Positions 41,601 to 52,800 of a stretch of 64,000 bases of DNA are shown piece after piece. The position numbers were made by a program, and so were the translations under genes. Under the pieces are notes generated by a model. That model made no database searches, was not told where the DNA came from, and saw nothing but the letters and a program-made list of their open reading frames with translations. Every line of letters starts with the position of its first letter. Position 1 is the stretch's first letter. The DNA comes from Baylisascaris procyonis (lineage: Eukaryota; Nematoda; Chromadorea; Rhabditida; Ascarididae). The stretch spans positions 124,001 to 188,000 of the forward strand of contig JAZARR010000237.1 of assembly GCA_037389465.1 (NCBI GenBank), in the 5' to 3' direction.

Positions 41601-43531
41601 TTGCTTGCAGTTCCCGACAACGACGTCTCAGAACATTGAGCTCTTTCTGCAGATCAACCTTTTCGGCGACGATGATTCTACAATACAATTTTTTTTCAGG
41701 TGATAAAATTTTTTCGGTGCTTCGTTACATACACTACAAACTACATGAGCTTCTTCTATTGCCTTTCGAATCACTTGAATACAAACTACTTTACTTCAGG
41801 AAAGCAGTCACAAGAAAATAATGCCGATGATAAAGAACTAGCTGAGGGTGATACAAGCGCCGACTCTCATGTTTCCATATAAAACCTAAAATACTTAATA
41901 CAATGTAAATAATAAGCTAACTACTGGATAAAACTGTTTTCACTGATTATAGCATGAAGATAACACTTCCAGATGCAAACTTTCCAAAACATCAGTCTAT
42001 TTCTACTTCTTCAACAACTTTCAGAAGAGTTCCGCTTAAAAAAAACAAAAAAACAAAAAAAAAACTGAATTCCGCCTAAGTAGAACCGTCAAGACAGAAC
42101 GGATCTTAGAAGTCAATCTCTAATTTAGGAAAGAACATACTTCTCTGCCTCGGCCTTTCGCTTCAGCTGTGTGCGTGCACTGGCCGCCAACTTGGCTATT
42201 TTGTTCTCCTAAAGACAGTCCATTATTAAAACAATGACTAGGCAGCTGTCAACAATGTTTCCCAAAAATACAATATGTCACCACGAATTCTGTGTTCGTT
42301 CAAAATTGCAGTAGCCAACCAACAAATATGCATCTTACTTTATACCATTACACCACTATAGCACTGCCATTTTGTTAACGATAACGTGAAACAACACCAC
42401 GATGAGCACTGCTAACGCAACAAGTATTTAGTACACTAAATCATAATCATCGGCATTACCTGAGTACGGCGAGCCTTATTAAGACGACTCCTTTGATTGC
42501 TTTGAAATGTTAGCACGTCTTTGAGATTCTTGAGATACTCCTGCAGCAGATCTCTTGGATTACGAAAAAAGATTTGCAAATCGGACCTCAAATTCCGATT
42601 AAGTTCCACCACAGTCGCTCGACGCTTACAAATAGGGCAGTGCTTCGACTGTTCTGCAAACAGTCATTTGCTAGCTGATCATTTCATACATCTAAATTGT
42701 TCGAAGTATACATACGCACAATGTACATATATTATGCACGTACCATAAGCAAACATATATGCATATACATATACACAAGTACACAGATATTTGCATGAAT
42801 GTGAATGTATCCATACAATACAATATTTTTCACCCCACATGCAAGAAATTGTGTGCTGTTCCTAAAGACGATCGTTGACTTTAATTCGCACTCTATCAGC
42901 GGAAACTACCAAATCTGCCAGCGGTCGTTATGACGGACGCCCGTCGAATGTTCGTTACGTGCCCGCTGAGCGGCCCGGGCGTGCATCGCACGGCGCCCCT
43001 CTAACAGGTAACATTTGTATGAGAAGGGAAGGTGTGTAGTCGCATCCCTGCCCCCTCCTCTGATTGCAGTACTGCCGGCGATCAAATGGGCCAAAACTGG
43101 GGCCGCGATTCATCCCATAGCCGAGATCACACCCACCGAAGCTTATCGCCCAGGCTCTCATGATTCGCAACCAGTTTAAACAAACGCACTGATACAACGC
43201 TGCCGTGATGCGCGTTTGCAAGAATTTGCAAATAAACTCTGAAAGTTGAAAACAAATTTGGCGAGAATTCAGAACTTAATCTCGGTAACGCTTACCACTC
43301 TATCTTCCCTTTTTTTTTTTCTTAGCACATCTTAGTCCGTATCAGTTAAACAAATATAATACAATATCTCCATATATAGTTCAATCAAAATTGGTCGAAT
43401 TCGCAAAAACGCTTACCGATGTTATTGCAGTTGCTGCAAAGCAAATGGCCGCATGACGTGAGATGGAATGAAAGTTTGTTGTTTTCAGATGGTAGACGAT
43501 AGCAAACGTTACAGTGAACCCAAGCTGTCAT
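38692..43531 (-). CDS. zhp: ZHP-3/RNF212-family meiotic RING protein (7 exons)
   Basis: Exons on the minus strand: 43531-43417, 42653-42460, 42208-42141, 41677-41597, 40877-40792, 39589-39555 and 38853-38692. All sites are GT-AG, the phases agree, and the total is 741 nt (246 aa plus TAA). The start ATG has an in-frame TGA two codons upstream. The N-terminus begins [15 protein letters not shown] and provides a complete C3HC4 RING: C7, C10, C27, H29, C32, C35, C44 and C47. It is followed by the family signature [20 protein letters not shown] then FQSNQR, and a coiled coil (about residues 75-125). The tail is Ser/Thr/Pro-rich and ends near [23 protein letters not shown]212/HEI10 proteins are SUMO/ubiquitin E3-type factors that stabilise meiotic crossover intermediates along the synaptonemal complex. 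Exons 1-4 are firm. Exons 5-7 are inferred from phase and splice sites; exon 6 could instead start at 39637. Confidence 0.8.
40946..41106. repeat. 32-bp minisatellite, five copies, in zhp intron 4
   Basis: Five tandem copies of a 32-bp unit containing TGTTCCCTACATAAACAATT then TCAGGTTAAG. The first copy is the most diverged (CTGCATGAACA) and the last has AAG for AAT. The array ends about 70 bp upstream, in transcript direction, of the exon 5 acceptor at 40877. Confidence 0.9.
42654..43416 (-). other. zhp intron 1
   Basis: A 763-bp intron between the two halves of the RING domain, donor GTAAGC and acceptor TTTGCAG. It contains an AT-rich ACATAT/CATATA segment (about 42710-42800) and a GC-richer stretch (about 42900-43220) that is open on the minus strand but shows no domain. 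The RING reads through correctly only when this interval is removed. Confidence 0.75.
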
Positions 43532-43923
43532 CGTTCAAGCAAACACCTGTGTCATAAGAAAATGATGGTCAAAAAAAGCAAACGTGATCTTGGCTGATGA
43601 TTACACGGTTACACACACGCATGGGGACAGCTATGTTCCCAAGTGATATGATAAAGCTGATAATGCATCGTCGATAAGTGTGCTATGAAAACCTTTATTG
43701 TGCGTGGTTCGTTTATAATGCCAATATTAGGGTGAACATCTAATAAATAAAAAAAAAAACTGGTAAGCAAGACGGAGGCAAGATAAATATTGCTGTATAT
43801 GTTAAAGACGATGACAAAGATAGATTCACACGAAAAAGCAAAGAGGCTTCTCTTGAATATTCTCGTCATCCCCTCATTAACGACTGTTTTTTGAAAGGCA
43901 ATCTCTCTCACTATTCCTAAGTC

Positions 43924-43969
43924 GTGAAACCGAAACGGAATGATTATTTGCATTCCGTTTCGGTTTTAC
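43924..43969. other. Inverted repeat, 16-bp perfect stem, 8-nt loop
   Basis: AAACCGAAACGGAATG at 43927-43942 is matched by its exact complement at 43951-43966, around an ATTATTTG loop. Pairing resumes after one mismatch at each outer end. It lies about 390 bp upstream of the zhp start codon on the minus strand. It could be a regulatory hairpin or a mobile-element relic. Confidence 0.85.
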
Positions 43970-43985
43970 GTAATTTTTAATTCGA

Positions 43986-44152
43986 CCATCCTTACATAAA
44001 TAATCCCTTTCATTAGAGGTATTTCCACTCTCCCATCTTTTAATCTCTCACTTTTCCTCCTAGACTTCGTTTTCTTTTTGGTATTCGCATTGATTATGAA
44101 TCTATCTGCTGCTGCTGCTGCTGCTGCTGCTGCAAAAAAAAAAAAAAAAAAA
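43986..44152 (-). other. T19-(GCAG)(CAG)n tract followed by an exon-like open stretch
   Basis: On the plus strand nine CTG units (44106-44132) are followed by 19 A (44134-44152). Read on the minus strand this is a 19-T pyrimidine tract followed by tandem CAGs, a series of possible 3' splice sites. A lysine/arginine-rich open stretch follows (DRFIINANTKKKTKSRRK, then EIPLMKGIIY), ending at a consensus donor, TAT|GTAAGG, near 43993. It may be an exon of an unrecognised minus-strand transcript, or only a microsatellite next to chance coding sequence. No neighbouring exon could be joined to it. Confidence 0.3.
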
Positions 44153-45968
44153 CGACGACACATTCACGACTCTACCATATCAACACCCCATGAAAAACGC
44201 AAATAGAGGATTTAACTACGATTAATTCTATTCTCCAAAAAAATTAATTCTATTCTGCATCCATGAAGTCTACGGAATTACTGTCGACTCTTCATATGAA
44301 TGCATCAACGATCACCATCAGCGTTATGAAACTTCAAAGGTTCTAGAACTTCACTTCAAAGGTGCACACAGGAGGAGGGTGCTCCAGCAAGTTGAATGAA
44401 GCAAAGGGCGCTCTAGCAAACTTTCGCATTTTTATGCACATCATCACAATCTCATACCTACAAATACTAAGGAGCTATCACATATAACCAACAAGGAGGA
44501 AAAAACTAAGGAAGAAAAAAGAAACTATACAAATCGCATCCCCATTAGGAAATAAGGAAGCAACCACCCATGAGCGCTTATCGGACGAACAATGACAAAA
44601 GCCGCGCGCATGTCTTGTTTTAGCGCGCCAATTCAACAATTACGCACAGTAATACAGTTCACATTCAGTTCAGAATGGACGCCTTGAAAAGTTTAACTTC
44701 TTTTGATGGGAATCAACAGTGATCTCATAGATAAATGCACCTTGTTAATCGATTACAAAGATGTGGGAAATAGGATGGGCCATAAATCTGAGATTGACCA
44801 CAATGTAGCTAAATGAGTATGACGCTACGGCAAAAGTCCACTGAAACATTATTATACATACAAAATTTCAGTTCTATTACGTTTAATTATATATAGATTT
44901 GAACATTTTCCATCAAAAGATGCAATTCTTTTTTTCAGCTGCAATCACTTAGAAGTTATAAGAGATGGGGTTTTATGAAGAAGTTTCACAAATTTGTTTA
45001 TAAATTTCTAGAGGACATTTTCATAGAATTTTCATCGAATGCCTTATTCTAAAAGGATATTTACGAACGATATATAATGATCGGTGATATACTAATAACA
45101 CTAATTTATTATAGCGGTAATACGGGAAATGATCCGATTGTAACACATGCAAGTGAAATAACACGAACTATGTAACAAGTGAAAAGAAAAAAAAAACAAC
45201 AACCATTGTGAAAATATTGTGAGCTGTTCTATTGAAGTATACAAAATTAGAAATAACAGAAAATTGTGTGAACGTAATCAACGGCTAATATATCAAAAAC
45301 TGTTGATGATTTCCGTTGTACTGATTGCAACATTTGACTCAGTTGATTGTCACAGCAACATTTTCACTGCCAAATTGATCTCCTACCTCTTCGCATGTAG
45401 TCTTTTTTCATGCTACTTGATATAATACATGGAATATTTATATATACCATATATCGTGTTATATTGGTACTATTTACTATATACGGTGCTAACATTTCCC
45501 TTTCATTGGATATTTCACGATACCATCAAAGCATTTCGTCATACCCAGCAATACCATCTGTACCATATATGGCGCACAATTACATGGTATATGGTCTTCA
45601 GCTCATACATGGTATATTTTATTGCACATGATTTACATAAAATTACCGTGTATTTCCCAATTGTTCCATTTTTTTCTGACACCTTTAACGAAAATACAAT
45701 ATTTCGCATGTACGAAAAGATTACCAAACATAGAGAGAAATTTTGTGTAATAGTACTGGTACTTTTTTCTCTGTGTCCTGAAGGATACTTTTTATGGCTC
45801 ATTAACGCATTTAATAACGTCCAGCAATACTCCCCTCCCCCTCGCACCTTCCACCCTTATTCTCGTTTTCACATTTTCCCGCATAACTCGTTGTTTTGTG
45901 CACACATTTACACTGTCTCGCAAGTATTAAATATTATGACATGTTGGCCACTTTATTTTTGTTTGCAG

Positions 45969-46098
45969 ATTTGTTTTCGCCTTTTCTCTCACTCCTCCGA
46001 ACACCAAGCCCAGAGATAAACTTCCCCGTCGGTTTATCCACTGGGCGGTATATTCGGCTTTGCGCTTTATGCCCATTTCTCAGCTATTACATGTGTAA
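45969..46098 (+). CDS. Possible terminal exon of an unidentified plus-strand gene
   Basis: After a strong acceptor (TTTTTGTTTGCAG) a 43-codon open stretch begins FVFAFSLTPPNTKPRDK. It continues with RRFIHWAVYSALRFMPISQ and stops at TAA 46096-46098. An AATAAA lies about 100 bp downstream, near 46194. The make-up (aromatic, with basic residues before a hydrophobic helix) resembles a membrane protein end rather than random AT-rich sequence. No upstream exon could be joined to it and I do not recognise the family. It could be chance. Confidence 0.25.
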
Positions 46099-49062
46099 TA
46101 CATGTTTGCGTTTAAACTCATTCATTCGTCGGACTCCGTTTGCTACCTTCGCGTTGAAGAAGACGTGTTGAAGTATTTGTTCTTGAAGGGTTAAAATAAA
46201 GGAAGCCTAGAGGTCTCCTTAATGGAAGGCTGTTAGATTCATAAATTAGTACCTATTGTTTCGACCATGCATATGAAAGCATTCAAGGTAGGAAAAGTAC
46301 CACAGGAAACTACAGCCGTAACTACAGTATAAGTGCAGCACACTCGATTTTTAGGAAGTGGTAAAAACACAGTATTGCAGCAATTTTAGGGGAACATTAC
46401 AAGTACATCACCTTCATGGAAAAAATTTTGATACGATGATACCACTGAACATCGTTGATGCAACATTAAAATACCTCAGAAAGTTGTCAAATGTGACAAC
46501 CTTGCAACTTTCATGAATCGTTTCAATCCCTTCACTCTCCAACAAAGGGACAGTTTATTGCCTGTAGTTGACAATTCCATCATGGTTCCATATTCATGTA
46601 TTCAGACGGTGTCTTACGGTTGTATCATTTCCTCTCGTAAACATCCCACATTTGATGTCTACAACGACGATGAACTACTGACCTGATCCTATATGACCTG
46701 ATCCTTTATGCCAATGTTGCCATCAACATATCCCATGTGAATTTCCATCCGGTTACATCTTTACTTCATTCGGGGTTTTTTTGTTATTTTTTTAAGTTTT
46801 TGTTAAATATTTAATGCATGAGTGCTACAAGAAGTATCTCCATCGCAACTACCCGCATGATGTCCCCATTTCTCCCCTACATATGCAATGGCGCTAGTAA
46901 TAGCGATTGCCTATATTGAAAATCCAAGTTTTCATGCGTTATGCGTACAACTGACGAATACATAACCGAATTTAATGCTCGGTTGTGCTTTGTTCAATCG
47001 TGCCTGGCTTAATTGCGCGCACTGGCTCAGTTGTGTGTGTGTGTGGCTCGGTTGTAAATGGCAAGAGAAGACTGCGGAATGGCACATCTATAGGATAGCG
47101 TAGGCTGAAGTATTGAAACAGGCTGCTACAAGAAACTGATCAGCGCATTACAGCTGGAAGGTAACTTGCAGACGGCTTTTAAGCCACTGAAAAAGCAACT
47201 AATCTGATAATCAGTTGGCAAATCCTACTTCGCTTCCATACACTGCGAGAAGTGAACGGTAATAACTTCGTAACCATCATCTTATTTTTTGACGGTTTGC
47301 CGATACGAAAAAAATATGATGCGGCAGATATTATTTATTATAATAACGTGCATAGCGGCGGTGAGAGGACGCATTAGTGGAACCAGCACTCGATTCACAC
47401 AATACAACAAATGCGACCGTAAGCACATAAGCGGGCCACCTGAATGGAGTGTGCGGCACAACAGTCGCCAACACACCTAAGACATACCAGACGGCAATGA
47501 AAGCAATAGAATCGCACCTTAACGAGTCACTTATTCATCCCGCGACCATCTTCACATCGCTAACACTCCCTTGCCTCCTCCCATAAGACTGGCCCTTTTT
47601 GCGAACAAACCTTCCAACCCATCCGCACTACAAACCGACATGCCGGAGAAGTAGTCATCTGAAAAAAGCCACCGCCACAGGCACTCTTCAAAGCACTTCG
47701 CACCGTACCAAGGAAAGGGCCCAACAAAGATTGCTAAATTTTGCCTTTTGTCATCTCCTACCCATTTCTCACCTTCTACCCGTCACAAAACAGAAACAAC
47801 CGGACCTCCAACTGCTGCAGAAACGAAACATCGACAAGCAAGGCAGCTAGTGGGACATATAGGCTGTGCTGACATTTCCCACCGCATCCAAACGAACCCT
47901 TGGCGCATCTTTAAACTGATGCACTATGGTTTCAGTTCCAGCATAACGCACAAGTTCTGTGATGAAGTAACCTCGAAATATATGAGCATGACCCCGGAAC
48001 ACATAAGCTCAGATACGACAGCTTGGAAATACTCAGGCGCTGTTACAGAGCATAACATACTAACTAATACTTCAACTGCAAAAATTCGAAAAAAAAGCAA
48101 CTACAGAGTGTTGCTAAATAAAGCAAAAGGAAATAGGAAAAGTTGTCTAAATTGCAAAGATAAATATGCGCAACAAAAAAATAACACAACCAAGAACATA
48201 ATGGCTAGACGATAGGTCAACATTTTACTATGAATGGTGCAGGCGAATGACCACAACTAAACAGTAACGAAATAAAACATTAAGCCGGAACGTCAGTAAG
48301 TATCAGTCAGATTACATCATTCGCATTTTTCCATTTAACTTTCCTTAGTAAAAGATTGTATCGCCGATAGCAACTCACAGTGATGAAGTATGTCTCGACC
48401 GGGAAAATCTGCATTGGAGGGAGTGGTACACTATCCTACTCACCACTGCTCCGCCCTTAGCGGAGCAGCACACACGGTTTGATTCACCACCAGTGACAAT
48501 TGAATGACAATACCTATCCACATCATCCCCACAGTAGGGCAATTTAAGCCATTTCAAATCGGGAAGAGGGAATTAGATGCTCTCGAATAAACAGACCATT
48601 CACATTTTCTCTATGCTAATGGAAAGACGCGTTCACTGTTCAAAGCGCATTACGCTTGCGGGCTTAAAAGAACAAAAGGACGATCCGACAACAACACTAA
48701 GTCTGGGAAAAGCTAGATGTAAAGAAAAAACAGATAGAAAATGCAAAACGGTGATGGATGCAACTAAAAAATGAAGACGGAAACGACGAAAATCGTTTTT
48801 CTCATTCAAGATTAGTTTCCATCTAATCGATTCCCTCTATTAGAAACATGCATAGTGACCAAATGAAGGAAAAAACGAATGGGAAGTTGCGATACAAATA
48901 TATTTTCGCTGTTTCCATCTCCTTACAATGGGGAAAAAACAAAACAACAAGCAGTGACAATCTGGGTATGCAAAAGTGGAAAGCGTTTGCTCATCCAACA
49001 AGCATAATGAAAATAACAAGCATCATAGAAAACAAACAAACAAACAAAAACAGCACATATAA

Positions 49063-49445
49063 CAAAGCGCCATCAGTGAACCAATCAACCAGTATGCTTT
49101 CGGCGCTGGGGCCCCCACATCGAACTGTGCATCGCCGAAACCGAATGGTTATGAAGGTGCCGTACGACCCGATAGATCACAATAGCCTTTTGAACGGTGT
49201 AGTGATTGGCTGTTGGTGGTGCGTCGAATCAAAGCGCTGCAACAAACGCTTTTCGCGATCACAACGCCCTAACCGATACCAACCATACCAAACGCGAAGT
49301 GTGCATTATCGACGGCATACCACCGGTGATCTCGATCATCCCCGCAAAAGACTACAACGTCGATTCAACTAAACACGGGTCGCACAAACAGTCAAATGAG
49401 TGGCCTACAATAATAAGCACCAAACTGCTGCCTCTTCCTTGTTAA
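49063..49445 (+). CDS. Coding-like stretch in two adjacent frames, unidentified
   Basis: Frame one is open from 49063 to TAG 49183-49185, with AISEPINQYAFGAGAPTSN and SPKPNGYEGAVRPDR. A second frame is open from 49206 to TAA 49443-49445, with GGASNQSAATNAFRDHN and REVCIIDGIPPVISIIPAK. Both read like protein (balanced composition, few low-complexity runs) and are GC-richer than the flanks. They could be two exons with an unresolved intron, or one reading frame broken by a frameshift (a decayed gene). I recognise no family. Confidence 0.25.
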
Positions 49446-49812
49446 TCACTGCGTCCGCGGTAGCGCCGAGGAACCAAAATAGCGGTAAAAAGCAAAACAA
49501 AGAAAGCAGTTTCATCGTCAATCGCACCGATTACAAGAGACGACATCAAAGAAAAACAAACTAAGCGTGACAAACGATGCAAGCTGGAGATGTAGCACTA
49601 CCTGAAGTCCCGGTCATCTGCACCCCTCCCTGCTGCCCTTTCGCTGCATCCGCCTCTCATGACCTTTTACCACAATCCTTGAGCATTTCATGTCCCCGTG
49701 AAACAGAAACCAGCACAGGGCCCTTCCTCATAACCCATCAAGGGCTTCAGGTTAGTGTTTGACTCCTGCTTTTTGGAAGTACAACATGAATCATTCCTTC
49801 GTCGCTTCCTTC

Positions 49813-52800
49813 TCACCTTAGCTTCCTTCTTCTGCCGGCTCTTCTCGGTCGGTCTCCGTCAAGTGCACGTCGATCTGGAGGTCTATATGAAGCCTGCTGA
49901 GAGGCCCCTGCTCCCAGACCACTGCCACATCCCATAGGCATCGGACAGCCGCAACCGATCTCTGCACCCCCACCGAATGCACAGCCACTCAAATAATCCA
50001 GCTCATCCGTTTCCTGCTGCTGTTGACTGAAAACAAAAGCTATCAACAGTGGGATGCATAGGGAAGCAAATCCCTTAAAAACAATCCATAGCTTTCTTCA
50101 AACGCAGCAAGAGTGAATGCCCCGACTCGCTTCTAATTCAAACCCTCTGAACGCATATAAATGGTCTATTCGAAACTCTCTTCTAAAGTGATACATTCGA
50201 TTTTCACATGACTGATAGACAAATCTCGTTCCTCTAAATGTGAAATTCCTTTTTCGGAAAAGCAATCACTTCAAAGAATGAGCGAACTGCGAGAGATCGC
50301 ACAAAGTCTCAAGCTGCGCATTTCCGCTCAAATGATGTGATATGAAAGCGAAAAGGGGATTGGTAAAAAAAGGGAAAGATAAAAGTATATTTCGCAGCAA
50401 CTTTTCACCTCATTCCATAAGTACTCGAATGTTTCATGAATGTTGAGTCCAATTCAAGCTGCTTCTTTGTGTCACCGTCATAGATTTGAAAGCGTTCAAA
50501 TGTGATCGCATCGTAATTAACTGACCCGTGAAGAATGGATGCTGCCAACGTCTGCCGTTCTCACTCACTACGTATAGATGCACTCTGCTAAAGCGCTATC
50601 AGCAGATAATTCCAATATCGCTAATAGAAGTCAATTAGCTATGCGGCAATGATATGGACCTAATAATATGAAATTCATAACAATTGAATTTATTGGCATT
50701 TTGATGTACAAAAAATGAGAAAGCTCAAACAAAAGGAAATAACTCGGGCATTTACCTTTTTTTATTATGCCTGGATGATGTGGTATCGCCTTTATTTGCA
50801 AGTGGTCCAGTGGTACTGATCAAGCGGTACTGCACTGCATGGCTATTAGCTTTCATGTGCTTCAGACGATTATTCTAAAGTACTCCATAACAGCTTGCAA
50901 TAAACTAACACAATGAAAAGTTGTACAAGGTTGCTATACCAGGCTGCATGTACATATATATGAAGACGTAGACTGATTTACGAGAGGAGAGGGCGAAAGG
51001 ATGAGGGATGGGGTGGAGCTTTGATTTCGTAGAATGGTAACTGGGCACAAACAATTATTAGCAAAAACTATATGAACACTTGAATTATGGACAGCTGGCT
51101 CCCATGATTCTGTTCACAAACCCCTCGGAACGCTCTCTTCTCTATACAAACCATTGCTTCTGACAAAATCACCCTCGCACAGACACGTATGCCTAGCACA
51201 TCTGCATCGGTAGCCTTTTCAGTCCTCAACTAGGAATCCATAAAACGTCGAAACTCCTTATAGTCCCAATGTTTGCGCAGGTGCAGTCATGTTCAGAGTA
51301 AAGGCAGAAAAAATGCAAGAAATGCAAGTGGAACCCCACCTTCCTCCCAGGAGACAAGATTGCGCATCCCACTTCCATGTGCCCACAATTGCTGAACACA
51401 GAACATTGCCGCAATAGACTCTCGCAAAATTCAGAGCACACATTTAATTCCACCCTAACCTACACAAAAACCTGTTCGAGAGGTGAAACAACTTTTGAAG
51501 ATGGTAGGTATTCAACCTCTACATGTGAAAATTTATAGGCATGAGAATCAACTAAGTGGATAATGGCCGCTAATGATGGCAACAAATCGTTATATAGAGT
51601 GAAACAAACCGGACAAGTCGCCCATTGCGTGATGTCGTAGACGACTCCATCCAAGCATGCATAGTAAACCCACCAAAACCCGCCGCAACGTGTTTCTGCC
51701 CAGATGTCATTCTTAAATCAAACGCTTCATTAAACCTCGAATAATTCAACTGTACTACAAAAGTAGAATCCTAATCAGTTCAACTCGTCTCGTTTACTCC
51801 AAAATCCCCTCAATATATGCATAAGCAAAATTAAAGACTCATTCGTTCAACTATATGTCACGAAGAAAACCTTACCTTGTATCTGCCAGTTCTGAACTAC
51901 CGTAAATTACTGAATTCTTCAGCTATCCCGCATATAAAAGCAAATACTGTTCAAAATCGTCGACTGATCTCATCGAAACTGGCCGAAACATGAGAGACAA
52001 AATCAACGCAATACCTCACCCACATAGAAAATTCCAATTTTTTCTCCCTTCTGAAGAAGTTGACCGTAGGTATGTTTCAGGAACTCACATGCTTCGCAGG
52101 GTGGCGTATACGGCATTTTTTGCAGTATCTAGCCTCACATGCACGGATACCTTCCACCGGCACTCGAGCATGTTTACTTCCGCAATCACAATGCATCGTA
52201 TTCCTCGTTTCGTTCATCTTCTCGCGTAGACGTTCCCAAAGCTCTTCCATTTCCTTGTGCTGCAATAAACACATCAATCATGAATATGCGAACAAAGATG
52301 TAAAAAGTGTAATTGACATTAACCTTAATCATGCTCCATTACTCGTTTTAGTAAATCTGTTCAGTTATTCACGACAAGTGCTTTCATTAGTGCCTCACCT
52401 ATTGCTCTTTATGCACCACAAAACACTACAAAAAGACTTCGCTATAATACTACAAAGATAGGAAGACGAGTGAAATTTCGAATAACAGCATAAAATTTCC
52501 TCATTTTTCCTATTCTTTGGAAAAGCAATATTTTACAAAAGAGAACAGTTGAGGAAAAACCACACATAAAACTGCAATCAGCTCATTTCTATTAACTAGA
52601 CTGCACGAATATGAACTCATCACAGGTGCGGTTTCCTAAGGATTAGCGTGGTTGGCAAAACTGACGCTTGTGAGGCACCATATTGAAGAAATGGCTGGAG
52701 GAGGGGTTATTTTTGGATAATTTTTCAGTTCGAAGAAAGCTGAAGTTTGATTAACTTAAAACGGACACTGCCGAAGCCTCATTAAATAAGTCGACCAAAA

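Larger units (their letters stand above)
43532..49812. other. Long spacer between zhp and the DNAJC14-like gene
   Basis: About 6.3 kb, mostly AT-rich and low complexity, including an AT-palindromic stretch at about 45425-45630 and a TG run near 47032-47045. It presumably contains the zhp promoter and the DNAJC14-like 3' UTR. Exon-like islands at 45969-46098, about 49063-49445 and 43990-44133 are listed separately. Nothing else in it is supported. Confidence 0.55.

Noticed and set aside
42906..43221. Overlapping minus-strand open frames, GC-richer than flanks
   Set aside because: They lie inside zhp intron 1, would interrupt the RING domain, and show no domain of their own.
45429..46019. Open frame of 196 codons on the plus strand
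   Set aside because: Lies in an AT-palindromic stretch rich in CATGGTATAT-like repeats; the peptide is Tyr/Ile/Phe-rich low complexity. The more protein-like frame at 45969-46098 is in another register.
47748..48215. Uninterrupted 155-codon open frame on the plus strand
   Set aside because: Threonine/lysine/serine-rich, no recognisable domain, no splice or polyadenylation context, and overlaps low-complexity AT-rich DNA; chance openness is the simpler reading.
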